Below, one piece after another: positions 8,044-16,752 of a stretch of DNA of 64,000 bases. Both the position numbers and the translations under genes were made by a program. Source of the stretch: Mesobaculum littorinae (GTDB lineage Bacteria > Pseudomonadota > Alphaproteobacteria > Rhodobacterales > Rhodobacteraceae); NCBI RefSeq assembly GCF_004011175.1, contig NZ_RQXX01000007.1:62304-126303 (forward strand), read 5' to 3'. Positions within the stretch are counted from its first letter, which is position 1; each line of letters opens with the position of its first letter. Below the pieces are notes generated by a model. The model was not told the DNA's origin and searched no databases. It saw only the letters and a program-made list of their open reading frames with translations.

Positions 8044-8443
8044 GGCGGTCGAGATCCTTGTCCTGGCGGGCGTCGCGCCTGGCCGCCCGCGGTCGGGCCG
8101 GCCCGCACCGTCCGCATGGTGTTCGGGTACCTGTCGAAGGCGCGAGAGGGGGAGGTGGTTCCGTGCCAGCCCGGGCGGAGCCGGGCAGACGGGGCCGGGG
8201 GATATCGGCAGGGGGCGCGCGCCGGGGCTGGCGGGGAGCTGCGATTCCGGGCGGGGGAGCCTCCGGCGGGAGTATTTTTGAAAGAAGAGAAACAGGGCGC
8301 GGGGAAGGGTGGGTCTGGGCTTGGGTGGGTTTGCCGTGGTGGAGGGGGCGCGAGGTGGCCGGGAGATCTGGGTTGGTCGAGCGCGGCGGGGGCGCCTCCT
8401 GCAGGGCTGGCCGGGGCTGGTCCGCGAGGCGGGGCGAGGGGGG
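8044..8443. other. Intergenic region between the P1 peptidase gene and gabD
   Basis: 400 bases with no supported gene. It should hold the gabD promoter on the minus strand, but no clear -35/-10 pair was found. It contains one copy of a short dispersed repeat (8259-8274) with flanking similarity to 18455-18510, including a purine-rich GAAAGAAGAGAAA stretch. The rest is G-rich, low-complexity sequence. Confidence 0.6.
8259..8274 (-). repeat. Dispersed intergenic repeat, copy 1
   Basis: The minus strand reads TACTCCCGCCGGAGGC, identical to 18478-18493 on the plus strand. Similarity extends on both sides: a pyrimidine-rich TTCTCTTC before it and CCCGCCCG after it. On the plus strand the core forms CTCC-GGCG-GGAG followed by TATTTTT (8274-8279), which resembles a weak terminator. 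Elements of this kind recur between genes in Rhodobacterales as far as I recall. Confidence 0.7.
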
Positions 8444-9490
8444 CTAGACCGCGGAAGAGGCTGCATGCGCGGCGCGCCAGCCTTGCCATGTGGGGAAGGG
8501 ATCTCCCTCGGCCGGCGTCGCGGCGTGAACGGCGCGGGCGATCGCCCGGCTGAGGCACTGGGCCGCATAGTGACCGATCCAGAGCGCGCGATCGTCGGCC
8601 GCAGCCGGGCGGGCGCCGGTGGAGACGGCGAAGACCAGATCACCGTCGAAGGGCGTATGGCTGGGCAGGATCGCGCGGGCCATGCCATCCTGTGCGGCCA
8701 TTGCCATCCGTGTCAGCGCGGGTTTGCCCAGCTGCGCGTCGGTCGCGACGACGGCGATGGTTGTCGCGGCGCCGTCGGGCGGTGGTGCGCCCGGGGCGAA
8801 CTTGGTCTGCGGCAGGTCGGGGCCGGGTGCGGGGGGCAGGCCCGCGTCGCCGAACTCGGCCCCTATCTCGGCCCCGGCGGCCCAGAACTGGCCGGTCCGG
8901 GGGTGGCAGACGCTGCCCACCGGGTTGGCCACCACCAGTGCCCCCACCATGGTGCCGCAGGGCAGCCGCCACGACGCCGACCCGACGCCGCCCTTCAGCC
9001 GACCGGCGAGCGCCCCGGTGCCTGCCCCGGCCGTGCCCAGCGCGAAATCTTCGTCCGCGGCGGCCAGGGCCTGCGTACCAAGGGCGGGATAGGGATTCTC
9101 CTGCCAGCCGGTGTCGCCGCCCGCCATCAGGTCGAAGATGATCGCCCCCGGCACGATCGGGATCGCGAATCCCGCCGCCACGTGGCCGCGCCCCTCGGCC
9201 CGCAGCGCGTCGGCAACCCCGCTGCCTGCCGCGAGACCCAGCGCCGAGCCGCCCGAAAGCGCAATGGCATCGATCCGCTCGACCGAATTCTCGGGGCGCA
9301 GGAGGTCGGTTTCGCGCGTGCCCGGGGCGCCGCCCATGACATGCACGGCCGCGGCCAGGCGATCACGCCCGGTCAGCACCGTGACGCCGGTCTTGATCCG
9401 CGCGTCGGCGGCATGGCCCACCAGAAGCCCCGGCACGTCGGTGATCAGGTTGCGCGGCCCCGGCGCGCCCGCGGTGTCATTGTCGGTCAT
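8444..9490 (-). CDS. P1-family (S58, DmpA-like) peptidase
   Basis: A 348-residue protein from ATG 9490 (MTDNDTAGAPGPRNLITDVPGLLVGHA). The LITDVPGLLVGHAxD start, TVLTGRD, LSGGSALGLAAGSGVADALRAEGRG and GAIIFDLM are hallmarks of the DmpA/NylC P1 group. These enzymes self-cleave into two chains and act as N-terminal nucleophile hydrolases on amino-terminal or beta-peptides. The cleavage site probably lies near VGALVVANPVGSV, but the nucleophile cannot be assigned with confidence. No signal peptide is visible, so it is likely cytoplasmic. It is not clearly in an operon. Confidence 0.85.
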   Translation of the reverse strand: MTDNDTAGAPGPRNLITDVPGLLVGHAADARIKTGVTVLTGRDRLAAAVHVMGGAPGTRETDLLRPENSVERIDAIALSGGSALGLAAGSGVADALRAEGRGHVAAGFAIPIVPGAIIFDLMAGGDTGWQENPYPALGTQALAAADEDFALGTAGAGTGALAGRLKGGVGSASWRLPCGTMVGALVVANPVGSVCHPRTGQFWAAGAEIGAEFGDAGLPPAPGPDLPQTKFAPGAPPPDGAATTIAVVATDAQLGKPALTRMAMAAQDGMARAILPSHTPFDGDLVFAVSTGARPAAADDRALWIGHYAAQCLSRAIARAVHAATPAEGDPFPTWQGWRAAHAASSAV

Positions 9491-10288
9491 GCGCGTGGTG
9501 TCCCTTTTCCGTTGGAGCGCCCTGGTGCGTCCTGCTGCGCGCCCGAGGGTGCCGGGTGGCCCGCCGCGGCGCAAGGGGCGCATCCCGGCGGCGGGGCTGT
9601 GCATTGGGCCGGCGAGGCACGAGAGACGACGACAGGACCGAGACGGCGGATATGCCGAAGCAGGCCCGCGCGCAGGCCGAGGCACTGCATGCGGGACAGG
9701 CGCGCTGCGGCCAGGCGCCGTGCCGCGCACCTGCCGCAGGTCGCGGCGCTGATCTGTGACTGGGGCGGCGACGAAACGGGTCAGGCGCTGGGCTGGCTGC
9801 ATGAGTGAATCGAGGGACTCGCCCCGTGCGCTTGAGAATGTGCGTGCCGAGCGCGGTTCCCGGTCGGCCCGGCTGGTGGCCGGGGTCGTCGAGGACCGCA
9901 GTCTGTCGCGGACCATGCGCAAGCAGGCGCAGATCGACCTTGCGCCGCGGAAATCGACCCGGGCCGCGTTGCGGGAACTGGCTGACGAGACCTCGAAGCT
10001 GCGAGGTCTGGCTATGCCTCCCCCGCCGACCCGAGCCGGCAGCGCCCGTCCGACTGCCTCGGCCGGGCGCGCGGGTGATCGCGGTCATGCCGCCGGGACA
10101 GCCAAAAGACGGGCCCACCTTTGCAGGGGCTCTCGCCGCGGAAACCCGGGCGGCCGTGGCGCTGGCGCAAATGGGATCGAAGGGCCCGCGGCAGCCGAGA
10201 CTTGCCGATCAGGGCCGGGCGGTGATGACGCCGCCCGCATCGCGCCTTATATGTCGCGGGAAACAGACAGCTGGCAAAGGGAACGACA
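9491..10288. other. Long intergenic region before the AAA+ cluster
   Basis: 798 bases with no gene I can support. An open frame at 9801-10301 (+) would encode 166 residues starting MSESRDSPRALENVRAERG; its first half is charged and could be real, its second half is Gly/Arg-rich like a chance frame. It would overlap the next gene by 13 bases. The last 50 bases hold TTATAT (10247-10252) and a ribosome site AAAGGGA before the coiled-coil gene, so a promoter for the cluster probably lies here. Confidence 0.5.
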
Positions 10289-11374
10289 ATGGCCGATCTA
10301 GACGCGCAGATCCGTGAGACCCAGACACGGGTGGCTGAAAGTCAGGCCAAGATCACCGCGGTCACCGCCCGAATGGAAACTGACCGCAGCAAGATCTCGC
10401 AGGGGCAGGGGGCCGCCGTCGACATCGAGACGGCGTCGCTGGAGGACGTCCACAGCCATACCGAGGAGATGAACGCCAACATCGCCGAACTGATCATGGG
10501 GCTCGACGACGTCACCGCCGGGTTTTCGCGCGATTTCGAGGATATGCGCTCGAAAACCGGGTGGGAGAGCTTCGTCGGCATCTTCTCGGGCGCCAAGGCC
10601 GACACGATGCGAGCCGAACGGATCCGGCAGGCCAGCATCGACGACAAGCTGCAGGACCTGCTGTCCAAATCCGACGTGATCGTGAAGCTGCTCGAAGGTC
10701 AGCTGGCGCAGCTGGAAGAGCAGAAATCGCGGGTCGAGGCGAACCTGACCGAAACCCTTGACGACCGCGAGGCGACGGTCGCGAAGCTTGAGACCCTGCG
10801 CGCAGAGATCCAGGCGATGGATCCGAAGATCATCGAGATCGAGAACCGCATCGCCGTGGAGCAGGATGCCGCCGCCCGCACCCGGCTGGAAAGCGAGCTG
10901 GCCGCGCTGAACGCCGAGTACAACGACAAGGTGCAGGCCGAACAGGTGGCCATCGCGAAAAGCCAGACGCTGGAACGCTATATCGAGAAGGGCAAGACCT
11001 GGGTCGACAGCCTGCAGAACCAGGCGGCGACGCAGATGGTGCTGATCAACAAGCTGCAGACGGATACCCGCCAGCGGATCGTGCTTTACGACGCTCTGTC
11101 GAAATCGCTGAAGACGGCGCAGCAGCAGGACGTGGCCCACCGCATCAACGAGATCGGGGTCAAGACCGACCAGGAGGCGCAGACCGCGATGGCGGCCATC
11201 GGCTCGGCGACGAACACTCGCATGGCCGAGATGATGGAAAACCACGAAGGCCAGATGGTGTTCGCCCGCGACGTGCTGGAACAGAAGGCCCGCGCCGACG
11301 AACGCTTTGCCCGCCGGTTCCAGAAGATCGTCGAGCGTCACGACAAGAACCTCTATGGCTCGGCCGGGCAGTGA
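10289..11374 (+). CDS. Long coiled-coil protein, first gene of the AAA+ cluster
   Basis: A 361-residue soluble protein, almost wholly helical with heptad patterns throughout, for example residues 130-235 (LLEGQLAQLEEQKSRVEANL onward). It has no signal peptide or membrane span. A short less helical stretch, KTGWESFVGIFSGAKADT, lies near residues 85-105. The overall form recalls TelA-type toxic-anion-resistance proteins, but I see no decisive motif. It has a good ribosome site (AAAGGGA at 10276-10282). It leads a run of same-strand genes including an AAA+ ATPase, so it may be the substrate, adaptor or scaffold of that ATPase. No function is assigned. Confidence 0.8.
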   Translation: MADLDAQIRETQTRVAESQAKITAVTARMETDRSKISQGQGAAVDIETASLEDVHSHTEEMNANIAELIMGLDDVTAGFSRDFEDMRSKTGWESFVGIFSGAKADTMRAERIRQASIDDKLQDLLSKSDVIVKLLEGQLAQLEEQKSRVEANLTETLDDREATVAKLETLRAEIQAMDPKIIEIENRIAVEQDAAARTRLESELAALNAEYNDKVQAEQVAIAKSQTLERYIEKGKTWVDSLQNQAATQMVLINKLQTDTRQRIVLYDALSKSLKTAQQQDVAHRINEIGVKTDQEAQTAMAAIGSATNTRMAEMMENHEGQMVFARDVLEQKARADERFARRFQKIVERHDKNLYGSAGQ

Positions 11375-11492
11375 GGCGACAAATGCAGCCTGACCCGACC
11401 CTTCGCGAGGGCGGGGCCTGTGCCATGTGTGCCCCCGCCCGGTCCCCGTCCGATTGCCGTCTGACCGCCCTCCGGAGGCGGAGGGGGGTGGC

Positions 11493-12608
11493 GTGACCGG
11501 CGTCGACCTTGCCGCCGACCATGTCGCCCTGAAACAGGGCGAGGCCGCCCGCCGCTATTTTGCCAAGTTCGACGCGATCTTCGCGCATTTGCCGCGTGTC
11601 GCCGCCGAGATGCGGCGCGACGGCGGGTTCGACCGGTTGGAGATCGACGTGCTTTCGGGCTACCTCTCCCGGCTGGAGCGGACCTTCGCGGCGCTCGGGA
11701 TGAAGTACCTGATGACCGGGCGCACCGGGCCCCAGGCGCTGACCATCGATGTCGAGGAAAGTGGGTTCCCGGTCTATCCCGAGCTTCTGTCGCTGGCCAA
11801 TGATGCCGCGCAGGCGACGCGCCAGCTTCAGACCACGCCCGACCGCGACGCCCTGATCGAAACCATGCTGCGCGAGATCCTGGGCGAGCTTCAGGTGCCG
11901 CGGCGGACGCAGTATGCCCTGTCCCAGCGCCTCTACCGCGAGCTGATCGCGGGCGGCGACCTGTTCTGGCCGCAGATCGAGCCCGACGCGCTGTGGCTGT
12001 CCGAAACCGGGCAGCGGCGGTCCTACCTGGTGCATTGGGCGGCCTATGACAGCCAGATCAACCTGCCCGTTGTCTACCTTCTGAACGTCGAGGATACCGG
12101 GCAGGCGGCGCTGCCGGTCGGAGATATCTGGCCCGAGGTGCAGGACCATCTCAAGGCGCAGTCGGTGGCGGGGCTGAAGCTGTTGACCATCGCGCGCGGA
12201 CTCGACGCCGATTTCGAGCAGCTTCACCCCAAGCGCCTGCGGCGGCTGCACCTGGGTCCGCTTTATTCCTCGGCCTACACCCGGCAGACGGGGCCGATCC
12301 ACGACGTGCTGAGCACCGCCGCCGCCCCCGAGGGGCAGGACTGGTGCCTGTCGTGGACGCTGGAGGAGCTGGAAAGCGAACGCGCGGTCGAGGAACGCAA
12401 GGGCTGGTTCGGAACGGTCGAACGGCAGGTCTTCGCGCTCGACCCGTTTTCGGGGCAGGGGCCGGACACCGGCGCGACGCGCACGACCCGCGCCGCGATC
12501 CTGCCCGAACGCCCCTTCCAGGTGCTGGCCGAGATGGATCCGCCGGGCTTTCGCAAGGTCACCAAGTACGTGGTGTCGCCGGGCGGGCGGGTGCTGACCT
12601 ATCGCTGA
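11493..12608 (+). CDS. Unrecognised 371-residue protein of the AAA+ cluster
   Basis: The chosen start is GTG at 11493 (MTGVDLAADHVALKQG), behind a strong GGAGG-rich site at 11474-11487. An upstream ATG at 11427 in the same frame would add an unconvincing Pro-rich leader. The protein is soluble: a helical N-terminal half, then a mixed alpha/beta C-terminal half with SYLVHWAAYDSQINLPVVYLLNVED and a final GFRKVTKYVVSPGGRVLTYR. I recognise no family. It sits 118 bases after the coiled-coil gene and 102 before the AAA+ gene, in the same direction. A role as adaptor to the ATPase is only inferred. Confidence 0.8.
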   Translation: MTGVDLAADHVALKQGEAARRYFAKFDAIFAHLPRVAAEMRRDGGFDRLEIDVLSGYLSRLERTFAALGMKYLMTGRTGPQALTIDVEESGFPVYPELLSLANDAAQATRQLQTTPDRDALIETMLREILGELQVPRRTQYALSQRLYRELIAGGDLFWPQIEPDALWLSETGQRRSYLVHWAAYDSQINLPVVYLLNVEDTGQAALPVGDIWPEVQDHLKAQSVAGLKLLTIARGLDADFEQLHPKRLRRLHLGPLYSSAYTRQTGPIHDVLSTAAAPEGQDWCLSWTLEELESERAVEERKGWFGTVERQVFALDPFSGQGPDTGATRTTRAAILPERPFQVLAEMDPPGFRKVTKYVVSPGGRVLTYR

Positions 12609-12710
12609 CGGCCCCGCCGGGCCCCGCGTGCACCGGCCCCCCGCCGGGCCGGGGATGAAAGACAAGGCGGGCCGCGCGCCTGCCGCAAGACGACAAGAAG
12701 GAGCGGCGAT

Positions 12711-14654
12711 GTGAGCCTGCCGAACGATCAGATGGAGCTGAGAGAGGCGGAGATCCGCAAGCATTACGATGCGGCGCTGTCGCTGATGGAGGGGTTCGAC
12801 CACGCGCCCCGGGTGGCCTCGGACGCCCCCGCCGCCGCCGCGGCCCGGCCCGAGCGGTCGCCGGGGATCGGCAGCCGGCGGCGGTTTCGCTCGACCACCC
12901 CTGGGCTGGTGACCCGCCAGACCCGCGCCGCCGACGGCGTGCGCCTGATCGACCGGATCGAGGGCGCGGGCGACGATGCGCTGCCCTCGCCGGTGCAGGC
13001 GACGGTCCTGCAGGCGCTGCGCCGCGCTCTGGCCATCGCGCTGGCGATGGGCGGGCAGTATTCCGAGCGCAGCGGACTGGATGCGCTGAAGCGCGACAAC
13101 CTCGCCGGCACGCTCGCGGCGGGCCGCAAGACCGAGTTCACCGACCTTCTGGCCGCCGAGTCGCTGGTCGTGCTGGGGGTCTTCGCCACCGCGACGGGCG
13201 CGTTGCTGTCGGCCCACGCGGGCGAGGCCGCGGTCGAGATCGGCGAGGTCGAGGAAATCCTGACCGATAACGCGCCCCTCGCCCTGCACGGCGCGCTTTG
13301 GGAGCTTGACCGCGATCTTGAGGCATTCGCCACCGAAGAGGGGCGACTGGTCGCGACCGCGCTGGCCTATGCCGAGGCGCTGGCCGACAAGGTGCGCGCC
13401 CGCGCCTCCACCGCGCCGCGGCTCGAGGCCTTCACCTCGGCCAGCTGGCGGGTCGAGGCGGACGAGCTGACGATCGCGGGCTTTGCGCCCGCGCCGCGCG
13501 GCCGCGGCACCACGCTGACCATGAGCTTCAAGAAACCGACCGAGGTCGTGGGCAACCACATCGCCAAGTACCAGGCGATGAAGCTGGCCAAGATGCTGAT
13601 GGCCTACGACTTCGAACGCCGGATGAACCCCTTTGCCGAACTGGGCGGGTTCATCTTCACCTTCATGGGCGACGGTGCGCCGGGAACGGGCAAGACCACG
13701 CTGATCCAGATGATGGCGGGCCTGATCTCGGACTACTGCGAGGTCGCCGGCTATCCCTTTGTCTACCGCAACTTCTCGATCGACCAGATCGACAGCTACC
13801 AGGGCAAGTCGGGGCAGAACGCCAAGGCCTTCATCCAGGCCGTGCTGGATCCCGGGGCCATCGGCTTCGGCACCATCGACGACATCGACCAGATCGCGGG
13901 CAAGCGCGGCGACCGGCAATCCTCGGCCGGCCAGCAGGAGGTGACGGCGGTGCTGATGGAGGCCTTTGCCGGCGCCAACACCGTGGTGCGGGGCAACGCG
14001 ACCTTCGGCATGTTCTCGAACTTTCCCGAGAACGTCGACGACGCGCTGCGCCAGCGGGCCGGGGCGCGGTTCCTCGTCGACGGGCCGCAGACCCGCGCCG
14101 ACTATATCGACATCCTGACGCTGCTTCTGGGCAATCGCCACCAGATCCCGCTGGGCGAGCATGACCTCTATGCCGCGCAGGCGATCGAGCAGGCCGTCGC
14201 GCGCAGCTATGCCCAGCACGGCACGCCACAGGAAGCCGGCCTGCGCGCCGTCTGGGACGAGGTGGCCGGCCGGGTCGGGCCGCTGGACACGCTGGCCAAG
14301 ATCGGCACCTACCTCAAGGCCGTGCAGGAGGCTGATCCCCGCTTTACCGGCCGCGCGATCAAGAACATCACCGACGCGGTGAAGGTCCGCGCGCTGGATG
14401 TCGAACTGCCCGACGCATGGATGGACGAGCCCGACCTGTTCCTGCGCAAAGGCTATGACGAGAAACTGGGCATGATCGGCGAGCTGACGCAGCCCATCAC
14501 CGCCGAAATGGTCGTGCAGGAGGTCAACCGCTATGCCGACAGCGAATTCCGCTACGCCGACAAGTCCGACGAAGCCGCGATCGACACCGCGGTGCGCGAG
14601 ATGGAGCGCATGGACGCCGCGAAACGGCGCTATGCCGAACGCCATCGCGGCTGA
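12711..14654 (+). CDS. AAA+ family ATPase
   Basis: A 647-residue protein starting at GTG 12711 with AAGAAGGAG upstream. The N-terminal 300 residues are helical and specific to this protein. The AAA+ core follows: Walker A GAPGTGKT at residues 322-329, a Walker B-like IDDID at 389-393, sensor-1 Asn437 in FSNFPE, and ALRQRAGARF at 445-454, where an arginine finger would lie. A helical C-terminal lid domain then runs to the end. There is no protease or membrane domain, so it is probably a remodelling ATPase. It is the only energy-using protein in the seven-gene cluster. It resembles the FtsH/ClpX-type core more than MoxR, but the family is not named. Confidence 0.9.
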   Translation: MSLPNDQMELREAEIRKHYDAALSLMEGFDHAPRVASDAPAAAAARPERSPGIGSRRRFRSTTPGLVTRQTRAADGVRLIDRIEGAGDDALPSPVQATVLQALRRALAIALAMGGQYSERSGLDALKRDNLAGTLAAGRKTEFTDLLAAESLVVLGVFATATGALLSAHAGEAAVEIGEVEEILTDNAPLALHGALWELDRDLEAFATEEGRLVATALAYAEALADKVRARASTAPRLEAFTSASWRVEADELTIAGFAPAPRGRGTTLTMSFKKPTEVVGNHIAKYQAMKLAKMLMAYDFERRMNPFAELGGFIFTFMGDGAPGTGKTTLIQMMAGLISDYCEVAGYPFVYRNFSIDQIDSYQGKSGQNAKAFIQAVLDPGAIGFGTIDDIDQIAGKRGDRQSSAGQQEVTAVLMEAFAGANTVVRGNATFGMFSNFPENVDDALRQRAGARFLVDGPQTRADYIDILTLLLGNRHQIPLGEHDLYAAQAIEQAVARSYAQHGTPQEAGLRAVWDEVAGRVGPLDTLAKIGTYLKAVQEADPRFTGRAIKNITDAVKVRALDVELPDAWMDEPDLFLRKGYDEKLGMIGELTQPITAEMVVQEVNRYADSEFRYADKSDEAAIDTAVREMERMDAAKRRYAERHRG

Positions 14655-14662
14655 GACGCGAC

Positions 14663-15022
14663 ATGGGGCCCGAAACCTGGCTGCCGCTTCTCGCGCTGGG
14701 CGCGCTCGGGGTGGCGATTCCCTGGGCTCTCTGTGCCCGGGCGCGGCCCGCGACGATGGCGGCGTTCCTGCGGGCGATGCTTCTGGCTCTTGTCCTGGTC
14801 TACCTGTGCGCCTGCCTTCTCTTCGCGGGCCTTTACGCCCTGTCGGGCGCCGTTTCGCAAACGGGCCTGGCCGGGCCGGACGTGTCGCTGCTGCGGCACC
14901 TGGCGTGGCTGGGCCTGATCTCGGGCCTGGCCTGGGGGCCGCCCTTCCTGCTGGCGGCGCTGGGCCTTGGCCAGAGGATGGAGGCCCGGCGCGCCGCGCG
15001 GATGCGGGCAGGGGGACGGTGA
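14663..15022 (+). CDS. Three-span membrane protein of the AAA+ cluster
   Basis: A 119-residue hydrophobic protein with three predicted membrane segments at about residues 6-24, 37-60 and 80-102, and a basic tail (EARRAARMRAGGR). It starts eight bases after the AAA+ gene and ends one base before the next start, so it is clearly in the same transcript. No family is recognised. Its small size and position suggest a membrane anchor or partner for the ATPase system; this is inference. Confidence 0.8.
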   Translation: MGPETWLPLLALGALGVAIPWALCARARPATMAAFLRAMLLALVLVYLCACLLFAGLYALSGAVSQTGLAGPDVSLLRHLAWLGLISGLAWGPPFLLAALGLGQRMEARRAARMRAGGR

Positions 15023-15023
15023 C

Positions 15024-16466
15024 ATGCGCAGGCTGATCGACAAGGGTCTGATGTTCGGCAACCTCGTTCCGGTGACCAGCCCCGCGCTGGTCGACCGCTA
15101 CAACCGCGCGCTCGAACATCTGACCGGGCGGCGCACCGCGCTGACCGATTTCCACATCGACCTGTCGGGCTATTCGCCCGAGATCGGGGACGAATTCGAA
15201 GACGAACTCTACCTCAATCCCAACGGCTGCAACCGCCAGTTCATCCTGCTCAGCACCAGCCAGAAGCGCGCGCCGCTGCTCAACATGGATTTCACCACCT
15301 CGCGCCCGGTTCTGAAGGGGTTCATCGAGGAAAACGAAAGTGCGCTTTTCGCCCTGACGGCGCAGGACGCCGTGGCGGGCGAGCTGTCGAATTCGGTCTT
15401 CGACGTCTCGCGGCCCTCGCGGCTTCTTGACATCCGCCGCATCACGGTCGAGGCCGACACCACGCGTGCCCATGTCGCCGATGCCCGCCGCCTGCAGGAG
15501 CGGATCGACCGGTTCCGCAGCCAGCCCATGGCCTGGGCGGACGAGGCGCTGGTGGCCGAGATGATCGCCCTGGCCAGCCGCACCGGAGACGTGACGCGCA
15601 ATCCGGTGACGCTCGACCGCATGGTCTATGACGCGGGCAACTTCTGGACCGCGCATTTCGGCGGCGCCTACCTGTTCCACCACAGCCCCGCACCCTTTGC
15701 CATCGCCGCCGACCCCGCGCCCTTCGCGGCCGATCCGGGCATCGGCTTTGCGGTCTTCGGTACCGACAGGGCCGAGGCCATCGCCCGCACGCTGGCCGAA
15801 AACGACCTGATCGAACCCATCGCCCGCGCCAGGGGGGCCGACGCCGCCGCGATCCTGCGCCAGAAGATGGATTTCATCCTGATCGACGCGGCCGCGACGC
15901 TGGAACTGGACCTGGGGCAGGTCACGCGGCGCGACCTGCGCGGCCTCGCCCGACGCCTGGGGCCGGCGCTGCCCGATGCGTTCCTGGGGCTCGCGGATCT
16001 TCTGCGCGGGATCGAGGGCGGCGGCCCCATGCCCCGCATCGGCCCGGACCACCCGGCCTATTTCTACACGCTGCGCGCCGCGCCGGGGCCTGACCGCGAC
16101 CTGGTCAACATGGCGCTGGCCGAACTGGCGCCGCTGGACGTCCGGCAGCTTTTCATCTGCCACAAGGAGCTGTTCTACCGCCGCTACGCCACGTGGTCCG
16201 AGCCACGGCGCAGCTACGTGGCGGACTTCCTTGCCGCCGAATATCAGGTGGACAAGGCAGGCGCCCGCGCCGCACTCTTCGGCCCTGAACCGGGGATGGA
16301 CACGCCCGAAGGCCCCGCTACGCGCCGCCCCGATCCGCAGCCCGCGCCCGAAACCCGGGCCGGCCCCTGGGGGCGCCGGCCCGCGCCGCGGCGTGGGCGG
16401 GAAGACAAGGAAGAGGACCGCGACCTGATCGCCCGTGTCGGGCCCTGGGGCGCGGTCAGGAGGTGA
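15024..16466 (+). CDS. DUF6638-like protein
   Basis: A 480-residue soluble protein from ATG 15024 (MRRLIDKGLMFGNLVPVTSPALVDRYNRAL). It has an N-terminal mixed domain with FHIDLSGYSPEIGDEFEDE and a helical second half. The last 60 residues are Pro/Arg-rich and end RVGPWGAVRR. I believe this family is listed as DUF6638 in Rhodobacterales, from recall and not from a search. No catalytic motif is visible. It begins one base after the preceding stop and ends three bases before the next start. Many His and Asp residues occur, but no arrangement that proves a metal site. Confidence 0.8.
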   Translation: MRRLIDKGLMFGNLVPVTSPALVDRYNRALEHLTGRRTALTDFHIDLSGYSPEIGDEFEDELYLNPNGCNRQFILLSTSQKRAPLLNMDFTTSRPVLKGFIEENESALFALTAQDAVAGELSNSVFDVSRPSRLLDIRRITVEADTTRAHVADARRLQERIDRFRSQPMAWADEALVAEMIALASRTGDVTRNPVTLDRMVYDAGNFWTAHFGGAYLFHHSPAPFAIAADPAPFAADPGIGFAVFGTDRAEAIARTLAENDLIEPIARARGADAAAILRQKMDFILIDAAATLELDLGQVTRRDLRGLARRLGPALPDAFLGLADLLRGIEGGGPMPRIGPDHPAYFYTLRAAPGPDRDLVNMALAELAPLDVRQLFICHKELFYRRYATWSEPRRSYVADFLAAEYQVDKAGARAALFGPEPGMDTPEGPATRRPDPQPAPETRAGPWGRRPAPRRGREDKEEDRDLIARVGPWGAVRR

Positions 16467-16469
16467 GAC

Positions 16470-16739
16470 ATGCTGTTCCAGATCGTCCGGCTCGCCGTCC
16501 TGGGATTCTTGGCGCTGTCGGTGCTTTACTGGCTGGTCTCGCTCTACTCCCGCTCGATCCGCCGCGAGCGTCTGGAACGGGCATGGGAGGAGGCCGGTCG
16601 CCCCGGCCCGCGCGAGACATTTGTCGAAGACGGCTTGCGCGCCTATGACGGGTCGGTCAGACGCAAGCTGATCCTTCTGGTCTACGTCGTGCCGCCTCTG
16701 GTCGTGCTCGCCGTGATCTACCTGACGAATTTCTACTGA
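16470..16739 (+). CDS. Two-span small membrane protein of the AAA+ cluster
   Basis: An 89-residue protein with membrane segments at about residues 5-25 and 67-86. Between them lies a charged loop, SRSIRRERLERAWEEAGRPGP, which by the positive-inside rule should be cytoplasmic. It ends VIYLTNFY. Spacing is three bases after the DUF6638-like gene and 13 bases before the DUF1523 gene. No family is recognised. The charged helix of the loop could dock a soluble partner. Confidence 0.8.
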   Translation: MLFQIVRLAVLGFLALSVLYWLVSLYSRSIRRERLERAWEEAGRPGPRETFVEDGLRAYDGSVRRKLILLVYVVPPLVVLAVIYLTNFY

Positions 16740-16752
16740 GGAGCCTGCGCGC

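Noticed and set aside
8309-9808. A 499-codon plus-strand frame opposite the P1 peptidase
   Set aside because: The minus strand has a clear P1-family protein. The plus-strand product is low-complexity Arg/Gly/Ala.
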